From Lentinus brumalis (lineage: Eukaryota; Basidiomycota; Agaricomycetes; Polyporales; Polyporaceae), in the NCBI GenBank assembly GCA_001792895.1, contig MARA01000038.1, positions 62,001 to 126,000 of the forward strand: 64,000 bases of DNA, in the 5' to 3' direction. The position numbers and the translations under genes are program-made. The first letter of the stretch is position 1, and each line of letters begins with the position of its first letter. Below are positions 1 through 10,046 of the stretch, one piece after another. The notes under the pieces were generated by a model. It made no database searches and had not been told where the DNA came from. It saw only the letters and a list, made by a program, of their open reading frames with translations.

Positions 1-345
1 CAACGCGGGTTATGACTCGTCCGACCTCGTCGCCAAGCTCCGTGCTGCGCACTACGAGGGCAAGAGCGACTCGGGCCTTAGTGAGTTCTGCAGATTGCCT
101 GGGCGCCCATGGTTACTCATCACGGGTTGTAGATATGAACGAAGGCACGATTGGTTCGATGGTGGAGCTGGGGGTGACCGAGAGCTACAAGCTGAAGAGC
201 CAGGTGGTCATCAGCGCCAGCGAGGCTGCTGAGATGATCTTGCGGTAAGTGATGAGTCCCTTTGTGCCCATGGCTGCTGCTGACTATCTTCTAAAGTGTC
301 GACGACATCTTGAGGGCAGCGCCGCGGAGAAGAGAAGCTGTATAG
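1..345 (+). CDS. CCT2: T-complex protein 1 subunit beta (CCT2), 3' end only
   Basis: C-terminal end of the beta subunit of the cytosolic chaperonin TRiC/CCT, which folds actin and tubulin in an ATP-dependent double ring. Seen: three exons, 1-80, 133-244 and 297-345, with GT-AG introns of 52 nt each; spliced, they give the stretches NAGYDSSDLVAKLRAAHYEG, EGTIGSMVELGVTESYKLK and ASEAAEMILR, then VDDILRAAPRRRE and a stop. These are family-diagnostic: the equatorial-domain end with the conserved VDDI..AAPR tail. The gene starts outside the window. It is co-directional with eIF5B, 246 bp upstream of its ATG. The residue made at the first splice junction is N where most homologues I recall have D; otherwise nothing odd. 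Confidence 0.93.
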
Positions 346-591
346 TAGTGCCCAATGTATACTGATACGTAGAAGTACTCTGCAATGTTTTGTTACAAGG
401 CTCGCACCCACGTCTCAAGTACGTCAGCGGTGGTGGACTTGCAAGTTGCGGCTCGCGTGGGTCGTGACTGCAAGCGCCGGAGATCGGGCCCGGCGGCACG
501 GAAAAGTCGCTGCAGCTGTATCTGACTCTCCGTGCACAACCACCACCTCTCTCGTCCCACACTTGTCTCCTCCACGCTCAGACCGCACACC
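346..591 (+). promoter_or_regulatory. CCT2 3' UTR and eIF5B 5' region
   Basis: A 246-bp spacer between two co-directional housekeeping genes. It must hold the CCT2 terminator and the eIF5B promoter. No TATA box is obvious; the last ~60 bp are pyrimidine-rich (CCACCACCTCTCTCGTCCCA), as often seen upstream of fungal translation genes. The ATG context CACACCATGG is a good start context. Inference from position only. Confidence 0.5.
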
Positions 592-3500
592 ATGGCTCCG
601 AAGAACAAAGGAAAGAAGGGCAAGAAGCAGCCCGGCGACTGGGACGATTCAGATGACGATCTCAAGGGCAAGGGCATCGTCCTCGGGGCGAGGACACCCC
701 CCAGCTGAAGACGAGGAAGAAGATTTTGGTGGTTTGATGGTAAGCAACACTAGCTCCCTCTATCTCTGCATACCTCACGCGAGACGTAGTCGGTCATCTC
801 AAGAGCGAAAGGCAAGAAGGGCAAGAAGCCGGGCTTCTCCGCATTCGCTGCTCTTGAAGCGGAGGAGCCCCCAGCTGCCGATGATGATGAGGAAGACAGT
901 GGAGGTCTCATGGTGAGTTGTCCTTGCTACAGGTTCATCCCGCGTTCGCTGATCACGACTCCATCCTAGTCCGTTATCCCGAAGGCTGAGAAGGCTGAGA
1001 AGGCCGCACCTCCGGCCGAAAAGGCACCATCACCATCCCCACAACCGGAAGCGAAGGGCAAGGGGGAGGACGAGGATGAAGGTGATGAGGACGGCGGTCC
1101 GAAGATCTTGTCGAAGAAGCAGAAGGAGAAACTGAAGAAGGAGCGAGAGAAGGTGCGCCCGAGTGCCTCAGTGCCTCCTCAGTTGACATGTCTGCACAAA
1201 ACTCATTTTACTACCATTACCTACAGGCGAAGAAGAAGGCTCAGGCGGCGGCGAAGAAGGGCACACAACCAGACAGCGTTGAACAGGCTGCGCCTGCCCC
1301 GGCTGCAGCAGAGGCTGCACCTGCTCCCACACCCGCGGCCGCTGACGGTGGCGACGATGATGACGAGGAAGGCGCAGGCGGGGGAGGTGGTGACGCGAAG
1401 AAGAAAAAGAAGAAGAAGAAGGCCAAGAAAGAGGAGGAACCGGCCCCTGCTCCTGCGGCAGCGAAGAAGAAGGGGGGCGCCGGCATCAGTGCGCTGAAGG
1501 CGTTGATGGAGGAGAAGAAACGAATAGAGGAGGAGGCTCGGAAACGAGAGGAGGAGGAGCGTAAGAGGATCGAGGAGGAGGAGAGGAAAGCGGAGGAGGA
1601 GGAGAGGCGGAGAGAAGAGGAGAAACAGAGGAAGAAACAGAAAGAGAAGGTGCGTACACCCGGTTGTCCCATGAATCTGTGATTACATGCTCATTCGTCC
1701 TCCTTCATCAGGAAAAGCGTGAGATCGCGAAGAAAGAGGGCCGGCTGCTCACGAAGAAGCAGAAGGAGGAGTTGCGCGCTGTAGAGCTGCGGAAACAGGC
1801 TCTGCTCGCGTCAGGCGTGCAGATTGAGGGTCTGCAGCAGCAGCAGGGAGACGCACATCGACCCAAGAAGGTAGTCTACGACAATCGCAAGAAGAAGAAG
1901 GGCCCTGCGAGCGTGGCGGGCAGCAGCCACCCGGGCACTCGCGATCCGTCTCCCGTGCGCGAGAAGCCCGCAACGCCTACATCAGAACCACAGCCCGAGC
2001 CTACTTCTGCCGCTGCTACGGCGTCGTCGCCAGCGGAGGAAGAAGCTAAAGACGACTGGGAGGCGAGCAGCGAGGACGAGGAGAACAAGGAGGACGTGAA
2101 GGACTCTTGGGACCAGAGCAGCGAGGACGAGGAGGCTCCAAAGGCATCTACACCTGCGAAGGCGGCTTCTGCTAATGGTTCTGCTAAGGCTGCGACCTCG
2201 GCGAAGGGTGCTACTGCTAAGGCTGCTGCTAAGGATGCACCCGCCAAGTCGGAAAAGCCGAAGGTCCCCGCGCCTCCCACCAAGGCTGCTGGTGCACCTG
2301 CACAGCCCGCCAACGGAGGCGGCAAGGCTGAGGTCAAGAAGCAGGAGTCGTCTTCGGAAGAGGAATCCTCCGAGGAAGATTCGGATTCGGATGACTCCTC
2401 TGACGAGGACAGCTCTGACGAGTCCGACGACGGTGGCATGACCCAGACGCAGCGGCAAGCCGCACAGAAGAAGGCGGAGGCAGCCGCGCGACGACAGAAG
2501 GCCCATGAGGCGGCGTTGGCTGCGCGCAACAAGGATGATCTCCGCAGCCCCATCTGCTGTATTCTCGGACACGTCGATACCGGTAAGACGAAGCTCTTGG
2601 ATAAGGTGAGTCGTTTCGTTTCACGTGGTCGACTTTCTACTGAAGTAGACTGCAACTTGTCCAGATCCGTCAAACGAACGTGCAAGAGGGCGAAGCGGGA
2701 GGTATCACGCAGCAGATTGGTGCAACGTACTTCCCAGTGGAGGCCATCAAGACCAAGACGGCTGTGATGAACAGGGACGGAAAACAGGAGTACAAGATCC
2801 CCGGCCTCTTGATCATCGACACGCCTGGGCACGAGTCGTTCACAAACTTGCGGACTCGTGGTAGTTCGTTGTGTAACATCGCCATTCTCGTTGTGGATAT
2901 CATGGTACGGCTTGTTTCGACGTTACACTGAATGACTGTTGTTGACAAATACTATTCAGCACGGTCTCGAACCGCAGACGCTGGAGTCCCTGCGCCTCCT
3001 CCGTGACCGCAAGACTCCCTTCATCGTCGCGCTAAACAAGATCGATCGTATCTACGGGTGGGAACCCACTCCCGACAACGACTTCCGCAGTTCACTCGAG
3101 AAACAGAAGCGGCCCGTGCAGCGCCAGTTCGAGGACATGACCAAGAAGATCATCGTCGCGTTCGCCGAGCAGGGTCTCAATGCTGTGCTCTACTACGAAA
3201 ACAAGAGCTTCGCGCGCAATGTTTCCATTGTGCCCACCTCTGCCATCACTGGCGAGGGCATCCCCGACATGATCATGCTCCTGGTCAACCTCACGCAGCA
3301 GCGTATGAGCGACCGGCTGATGTATCTCTCCGAGCTCGAGTGTACGGTGCTTGAGGTCAAGGTCATCGAGGGTCTTGGTACGACTATCGATGTGGTGTTG
3401 TCGAATGGTATCCTACACGAAGGAGACAAGATCGTGGTCTGCGGTCTCAACGGTCCCATCGTCACTCAAATCCGTGCTTTGCTGACGCCTCAGCCACTAA

Positions 3501-4736
3501 GGGAGCTTCGTATCAAGGTAGGCTTTGCCTAGGTTGCTCGGGGCATCCAGCGCTCACATTCGCTTTCTCCAGTCTGCCTATGTGCACCACAAGGAGGTCA
3601 AGGCGGCCCTTGGTGTCAAGATCGTTGCTCCCGACCTGGAGAAAGCCATCGCAGGTTCCCGGCTACTTGTTTGCGGTCCAGATGACGACGAGGAAGATCT
3701 CATGGACGAGGTTATGTCCGACCTGACGTCGCTGCTTAACTCCATTGACAAGTCGGGTCGCGGCGTTTGCGTACAAGCGAGTACTCTTGGTTCGCTGGAG
3801 GCGCTTCTAGACTTCCTCAAGTCTAGTAAGATCCCCGTATCCGGCATTAACATCGGGCCAGTGCACAAGAAGGACATCATGCGGGCGGCGACGATGCTCG
3901 AGAAGGCGAAGGAGCTTGCATGTATCCTTTGCTTCGACGTCCCCGTTGACAAAGATGCTGAGAGGCTGGCGGAGGAAATGGGCATCCGGCTGTTCAAGGG
4001 TAAGTGCGGCTGTTCTTCGTACGGGAGCCCGCCCTCATGCCATGTGCAGCGGATATCATTTACCACCTGTTCGACGCGTTCACCGCGTACAACAACGAGA
4101 TCATGGAGGCGAAGAGACGCGACGCTGCTCCTCAAGCTGTCTGGCCGTGCCGACTGAAGATCATCGCTGCGTTCGCCAAGCGAGATCCTATTATCCTTGG
4201 TGTGGACATCCTTGACGGCACATTGCGCGTGGGCACACCTCTGTGCGTTGTCAAGGTCGACCCAGAAACGCAGAAGAAGGAGATCATCGACTTGGGCAAG
4301 GTCACCTCGCTTGAGATCAACCACAAGCCGTTTGAAGTACGTTGTCCATGCATTCGATTTGATGTACGTAGCGGCATGCACTGATTCCATGGTATGTAGA
4401 TCGTCAAGAAGAACCAAGCCGGTGGTGGTGTTGCCGTCAAGATCGAGCACGCCGTGTATCAGTCTGCGAAGATGTTTGGCCGGCACTTCGACGAGAAGGA
4501 TGAGCTCTACTCGCACATCACACGACAGAGTATCGACGTGCTGAAGGTACGTCGCTCATACGCTGCCTCGCTGAAGCGTGTCCTCACTGGTTCGTCTTCA
4601 GTCGTCGTTCAAGGCCGATGTGTCGAACGAAGAGTGGCTGCTCATCAAGGCGCTGAAGCCTGTAAGTGCCTCTCGATAGGCTTACGATTATGGCCGATCG
4701 TCTGACCTTGTATCACAGCGGCTGAACATCCAGTGA
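592..4736 (+). CDS. FUN12: Eukaryotic translation initiation factor 5B (eIF5B, IF2-type GTPase)
   Basis: Ribosome-dependent GTPase that catalyses 60S subunit joining after start-codon selection. Twelve exons: 592-739, 790-912, 970-1152, 1227-1649, 1712-2605, 2665-2904, 2960-3517, 3573-3999, 4050-4336, 4400-4546, 4602-4661 and 4719-4736, about 1,168 residues, within family range. Seen: a low-complexity Lys/Glu/Ala/Ser N-terminal half; G1 GHVDTGKT (about 2570); G2 region [17 protein letters not shown]3 DTPGHESF; G4 NKIDR; then domains II, III ([24 protein letters not shown]) and IV. The start [12 protein letters not shown] is typical for fungi. Oddity: exon 1 is 148 nt, one base too long. The frame breaks at a C6 run (697-702) before [12 protein letters not shown]; one C fewer restores it, and no GT-AG intron fits. 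I read this as an assembly error. Confidence 0.95.
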
Positions 4737-6200
4737 ATGACGTCTTCATCTTGTTTGTAAGAAGTGTACAGGAATTCTGTATCGATGGCGATTTGCGCAG
4801 GGTGCCTGGGGGTAGGAAGGCACGTACTTAATCTACATCATAACACACTGTATTTATACGCAATGCGGTTCTTGCTCTGCATCTGGTCTCGCTCCTCTCA
4901 CTATATCTGATTTTAGTAGTGGCATATGTCGGACCACGATCCTTCCCGTCCTCTGCTTTCAGTTGAGGGGCAAGATTCGCGAGGAGGCTTACTCAGCTGT
5001 AGAGTACTAGGTAAAGGGAATATAAAAGACACACAAAAGATGCGCAGATTTGGCCAATAGGGGGGTTCACAATAAAGGATTTCGACGCGATTCCACGTCG
5101 GAATTTGAGATGATTCTTGTTTGTCGGCAGCTAGAATCAAGACCCAGAAATGCCCCGGCCCGCAACTTTGACCGCCCCGATTCTGATGACAGCGTAGCCC
5201 GCACCGTGACAGCGGGCACCTTGCTGATTAGAAAGGACAGCAACAATGTCGCAGAATCGAGAGCCAGAATCGCGATTCTGGACTCAAAAAGCGACCCAAA
5301 GGAACTTTTCAAGAATCCGTGATTCCAGCAGAATCACCCGAAGCACTTGGCACCCAACTAACTCTGAAGGTGACTCTGCGAACAAGGATGAACCACAATC
5401 AATGTCAAAATCATCCTTTTTGCCCACTGTGACCTCCCCTAATATGAGTAGACAACAAACATTGCCTAGAAAGCATACATAAGTATACTGAAGTTGAGAG
5501 CAGCAGCAATGGCAGAATTAAATTGTCCCAATTTTCCCATGTGCATGCGGATGAAGCGCCCATAAGCGCCCATCTTGAGGCCACCTTTGTGACCTTGGGA
5601 CTCATTGTTGCGGCAAGATAGACACACAGAGCAGTCTAGACAGTCCTCCAGCACAATATGAAGCCATGAAAAAAAGTCGTAGTACTCCCCGTAACGAGAT
5701 AGAAAGTGCATCTGGATGAATAATCCATCTGGATCTATCTGGATTGACGTGGGAAAGTTACGACAAATAATTGACTCAGAGTGTCTGAGGAAGGTTCCCC
5801 AGCAAACCAGCATAAGTCATTAGCAAAAACCTAAAACCCTCGGACCAGCTTGGCAATTGTATTGGTGCTTGCACACACTTGCAATCTCTTGCAAGCGCAC
5901 CCACAATCCAAGAACCAAATGCAAGCCACCAGAGTCTTGCACTCACTCTTAGAACCACATCTGGGCCAAGGGTGTTCTACTGAGGCCTGGAACATGCCAT
6001 GGGCCAATATAAGAACCCCCACCAACCTGAGTCTTCTCTCCATCTCCCTTTCTCCTCTCCATCAAGACTCCACTGCACCCCTTCGCTCAGTCTGACACTC
6101 TTGTGGCCATCACTCCTTCATCTGGAGTCACAATATGATGGAATGATGCCCATGTATTCAAGTCGGTATATTCAAACATCCTGGTAGGTGTGTTCTGCCA
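4737..6200. other. Non-coding stretch after eIF5B with a GAATC/GATTC-rich patch
   Basis: About 1.5 kb with no gene I can support. It starts with the eIF5B 3' UTR. Between about 5080 and 5340 the pentamer GAATC/GATTC recurs, and 5264-5281 is a perfect 18-bp palindrome, CCAGAATCGCGATTCTGG. Around 5990-6070 there is a CT-rich stretch following TATAAGAA that could be a promoter for the hypothetical coding segment downstream. No terminal repeats were found. Confidence 0.4.
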
Positions 6201-6229
6201 TCAGGCTCAGACATCGAGTCCTATCTTAG

Positions 6230-6640
6230 TTGGTAAGTCTGTGTGCAATGACAAAGAAGGTGAGTCCAAGAGTCTCTTGCAACCTCAAGGCGAGTACGAC
6301 ATGCACCACCTGTGTACTCATTTTTTGGTCAGGTATTCATGCAACCTTATGGGTAAGGACTTGGACTGGCATGCATATCCTCGAATCGCTGCTGCACCGA
6401 GATATGGTGGCACTCCGGACGATGATGTGCCTCGTCAAGTTTATGTCGGAGGATACCTGGATGACGGTGGGTCAGTTCGACGTGCTCTACAATGACATCA
6501 TGCTGGTCTGGGACCTACTCTACCACTGTGCTGGGGTTCCAAGGCCCGTCTGTGGAGAAGGTGTTTGGGAGGCCGTGCGTCCCTCCTATGAACGCGCGAT
6601 ACCTGTACGTTCTTGTTGCCTCTGTGGTGGCTTGTGCTGA
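6230..6640 (+). CDS. Hypothetical protein fragment
   Basis: An open stretch whose residue usage looks like real protein (HILESLLHRDMVALRTMM, TVGQFDVLYNDIMLVWDLLY) and is spaced like an exon before the 6931-7600 block. I recognise no family. It could be an upstream exon of that gene or a separate relic. No catalytic motif or membrane segment is visible. The style (short hydrophobic helices, several introns) resembles the hypothetical block at 23084-23800. Confidence 0.35.
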   Translation: MVSLCAMTKKVSPRVSCNLKASTTCTTCVLIFWSGIHATLWVRTWTGMHILESLLHRDMVALRTMMCLVKFMSEDTWMTVGQFDVLYNDIMLVWDLLYHCAGVPRPVCGEGVWEAVRPSYERAIPVRSCCLCGGLC

Positions 6641-6930
6641 CTTCCACCACCCAGCACGCCTTTGTCCTAGAGTACAGGTACTCCCGCCATTGGCCAAGCT
6701 ACTACGACGATTCTCTGTGATACTGGCACTCCCAACCCAGCACTCCCGAGTCGAGCTGCCCTGTATATGACGCCCATGTACCTGTGTAACCCTGCTGCAA
6801 CCATATTTGTGTGTATTTGTAACCATCTGTTCCCCGTTGTTAGGCACTCTCCCTCGGCGACGCCGTGTGCAACTGTGCGCGCAGGCCCTCACATCATCTT
6901 GATCTCTACCGTCCCCATCGCCGACCTATT

Positions 6931-7600
6931 ATGTCTCTCCCTCCGCTTGCCATGGCTCTAGGGCTGAGCCCTGAACAGTTTCTTGCCATCTCGGAGTACA
7001 TGGAGGCAGTCAGACTATGCACACATCCTTCGGGTTTCCAAGGTTTTGAGGACATCATCGAGGCCGAGCAGGACGATAACAACTCTCCCGTGATCATCCC
7101 TGACAATGAGAACATCTTGGAGTTTTACCAGGGCCAAGTGCAGTCAGCGTGTCCACCTCCCGATGGCCAAGCACACTTTGTGCTTGTGTGCGGCGGTGGT
7201 CGCTATCAGTTTCTACGCCGGAATGAGCTCGCAGTGGTCCTCGAGACCCACAGCACCACCATCGCGGTGCGTGCAAATATTTGCCATCGTATTGTGCATG
7301 GCTAACCAATATTTCGACAGCTGGTGATCCCCAGGAACAACCAGGTGGCCATAGAAGTTGCCGACCGCAGCCGCTTGTTCGCTGCGGCTCTCAGGAGCTC
7401 GAACATTTACGACACACTCACTCCCGCCCATCTGACTGGCCTGAGCACGATGATGAACATCCTGTCGTATCTGCAGGACATCCCTGAGCATGCCAAAACA
7501 TGGTGGGAGTTCTTCTACCTCCACCTCCTCATCACCGCGACTGTACTCTATCGGTGGATTGGCACGGTGAGCCCACCTCTGGCCAAGGTCATATGGGCAC
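6931..7600 (+). CDS. Hypothetical protein, two clear exons
   Basis: Two open segments join across a plausible intron. The first runs from MSLPPLAMALGLSPEQFLA (6931) to ETHSTTIA, donor at about 7266. The second, after TTTCGACAG at about 7320, starts LVIPRNNQVAIEVADRSRLF and continues through NILSYLQDIPEHAKTWWEFF and VLYRWIGT. The splice sites and the unbroken frames suggest a gene under some constraint or recently lost. I recognise no domain. It may continue to a basic tail near 8850-8935 (QRKKARKKVHRRGKR), but the joins between are not resolvable by eye. Function unknown. Confidence 0.45.
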
Positions 7601-9014
7601 AGTTCCGCAGTGCTTGGGCTGAAATTATTATCCCAATGAGACACACGGTCCCTGGCATCGATTGCCTACTAATGTACATTGCGCGCAGGAGGCGTTCGAA
7701 CAGGAATTTGACTTCAATCACTACTGCACGTTCGGCCAAGATGACGACAAACCAGACATGGCGTGATAGGCCTGTCATATCACAACATGCAGTCAGTATC
7801 GTTTAACCCGATCTCCACTGCTTCAGGCGGAACAGGGTTGTTCCTATCTGCGCACCTGTCGGTAAGCTGTGCCCGTTCATTGACGTCTGCCAAGAGCTCT
7901 GACTTCTCTTAGCCAGGTGGAACGACTGATCTGCTGGCCAGCACATTGGTCAAGCTTACGGTCAACCGTAGGTGGTTGACCGAGTGGCAGTGTTACTTGA
8001 CGTGCATGCCTCTCTTCTTCTTCGCCCCCCATCTCACCCAACCCTTCTCAGAAGCACCCAGGATGTACTCAGCCACAACACCAATGTCTGAACGACAGTG
8101 TCGTCCCCCTGGCAAGCTACTGCCCTCTCCAGCAGCTGGAGATGATAGCTGACTGCAGCCCAACCAGACTGCCGCGCGCAGTGTGAGTCTCTAACGTGAA
8201 GTTGAGCTGCGGCAGTCCGCACCATGGACAATGCGCTTCGGCTGACCGTGTCTCACCTGCAGCACCCTTGCGTCGCGCACGAGAATGCGTGGCAAGAGCC
8301 CTGCATGATGTGTTGCCGGGCCGTAGTGGTAAGTCATCATCCCAGTTGGTGCTACTCGCGAGCCAACTCCAGCATGACACCACCCTCCCTGGAAGCTTGT
8401 GACCACCACTCGTCTTCCTCAGGAAGCTCATGCAATGCGGAGCAACCCGACCTGAATGGGGGTACATCTGCACTCAATTGACCTCAAACACACAACAACT
8501 GAGCCCTCGCCGATGACACCAGCTCCTACAACAAGCTCTGGCTTGAAGCCGAAGGTGACGTTCCTGTGACCCATTCGTATGAACACTCCTTTCCTCAACC
8601 TCACCCTCGCCGCGATGCACCATGGGCCACCTGCAGCACCAGAGGATGCGGAGGACGATGAAGATGACAACAGGCCAATGCAGGAGAGTGCGCAGGGTGA
8701 AGGCAGCGACGAGATGGTCATGGCCAGTGTGCAGGTTCTGGGCAAGGCTTGTGGTGCCGAGGAACTCCCAAGTATGTCAATGTCACACATGAGCAAAGTT
8801 TTGCCTCATGACCAGGTCTCCGGGTCACAGTGACCAGGGCACAGAAGATGAAGCAGCGCAAGAAGGCTCGCAAGAAGGTGCACCGCCGTGGGAAGCGAGC
8901 GGAACTTGGGTGGGAGTGGGCCATTTCTGGCAAGGTATGATTGATGAGTTTGGGGAGAATCATAATAATAGTAAAGCATAAAGTAGTATAAGTATGTAAT
9001 CAGATAGTATGGAA
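7601..9014 (+). other. Possible 3' exons of the hypothetical gene, unresolved
   Basis: Several short open segments on the plus strand: an Asp/Glu-rich piece at 8579-8790 (PEDAEDDEDDNRP) and a basic tail near 8850-8935. They look like later exons of the gene starting at 6931. No terminal repeat or RNA gene seen. The last ~75 bp is AT-rich and abuts the stop codon of the minus-strand Helitron protease. Confidence 0.3.
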
Positions 9015-10046
9015 TCACAATTTGGTATACAGTAGCATTGCCATCACATAGTCACCTGTAGTTTGTAACTTCTTATGATTATAGTTTACAATATTGTCAT
9101 AATAGACTACCTTACCCCCATTGGCTATGCCACCATGGTACCAAACACCACCGGACTTATCAATAATACGTGACACAAAGTGGCTTGGCTTGTGGTAGAC
9201 AATCCCACAAAGACGATACATTTGCGTACTTTGTCCCAATATAATCTGCCTTTCTATTACTACCTTGTCCCTGGTGATCAATGCCAGTATATTGGGAAGT
9301 GTCTCATAATTCTCTACCTTATGCATTTTACGGTGACACTGAGCACAAGATTTGGTAGTTTTCTGTACAGATAAGGCATTCAGCCACTGAGTTACTGACT
9401 TTCCCCTATGGATACTCAACTTTGAAGGATTGTTTTTCCAGAATTCAGCATCACATGTCCAAACAACTCGTTCAATATAGTCATGTTCTGGTTCAGAGTC
9501 ACATGCCTTGCATATATATTGGATTTGAAGCACTGGTGCTTCAACTTGCAGCATTGCTCTTGCTAGTGCATATATATCAGTTGGCTCTGAGCCCTTTGGC
9601 CCCAATTCTGCAATCTTGGCACCTAACATATCCCTAAAGGTGTTTCTAACTTGAGACATACTAAGAACACCCTTTGTCACACATACTTGTCTGAACAGAT
9701 CACCCAGATATTGCAGAGTATCACTTTGATTGGGTACAGTTGCATGCCAGCCCTCTTGGCAATCCTCATATAAGGCAAACAGAACCACCAGCAGGCTGTC
9801 ATATGCACAACTATGATTAACACTGTCCCATTCAAAGCCTCTCCACCTATGTCCTGCTGGAGGTTGGGAGGCCTTGATTTTCTTGAATTTCCTTTCTGGC
9901 TCAATCTTTGATTCTAAGGGTTTGCTTTCATCTGTAACTTTATCAAACTTTCGCTTTTCTGCACTTGTACCAACATTATGCAAGACTTGTGAACCCTTTG
10001 CAGGAACCAGAGATAATGTATTCTGTTTTATAGTGGGGAGGGGCAA
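9015..10046 (-). CDS. Ubiquitin-specific-protease-like (C19) domain of Helitron H1
   Basis: A 343-residue open frame with USP/UCH hallmarks. Cys box WDSVNHSCAYDSLL (nucleophile Cys80), two CxxC pairs for a zinc finger (CKAC at 179-182, CAQC at 234-237), His box KPSHFVSRI (His289) and an Asp in VVYYDN near 317. The fold would cleave ubiquitin or ubiquitin-like isopeptide bonds. The annotated Met lies in transposon T1; residues after it up to about KQN come from T1 and the target duplication. If T1 and one 7-bp repeat are removed, the frame stays open from 10026 back to just after the helicase stop (about 14180). So this is very likely the C-terminal domain of the Helitron polyprotein, not a stand-alone gene. 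It may be cargo or may protect the transposase from degradation; that is inference. Confidence 0.78.
   Translation of the reverse strand: MPLPTIKQNTLSLVPAKGSQVLHNVGTSAEKRKFDKVTDESKPLESKIEPERKFKKIKASQPPAGHRWRGFEWDSVNHSCAYDSLLVVLFALYEDCQEGWHATVPNQSDTLQYLGDLFRQVCVTKGVLSMSQVRNTFRDMLGAKIAELGPKGSEPTDIYALARAMLQVEAPVLQIQYICKACDSEPEHDYIERVVWTCDAEFWKNNPSKLSIHRGKSVTQWLNALSVQKTTKSCAQCHRKMHKVENYETLPNILALITRDKVVIERQIILGQSTQMYRLCGIVYHKPSHFVSRIIDKSGGVWYHGGIANGGKVVYYDNIVNYNHKKLQTTGDYVMAMLLYTKL

Noticed and set aside
671..702. Mini-intron in eIF5B exon 1 to explain the frame break
   Set aside because: The only GT-AG candidate is 26 nt and does not restore the frame; a one-base indel does.
1241..2832. Long minus-strand open frames rich in Ser/Ala/Phe opposite eIF5B
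   Set aside because: They are the mirror of the Lys/Glu/Ala-rich eIF5B N-terminus; no motif and no own splice logic.
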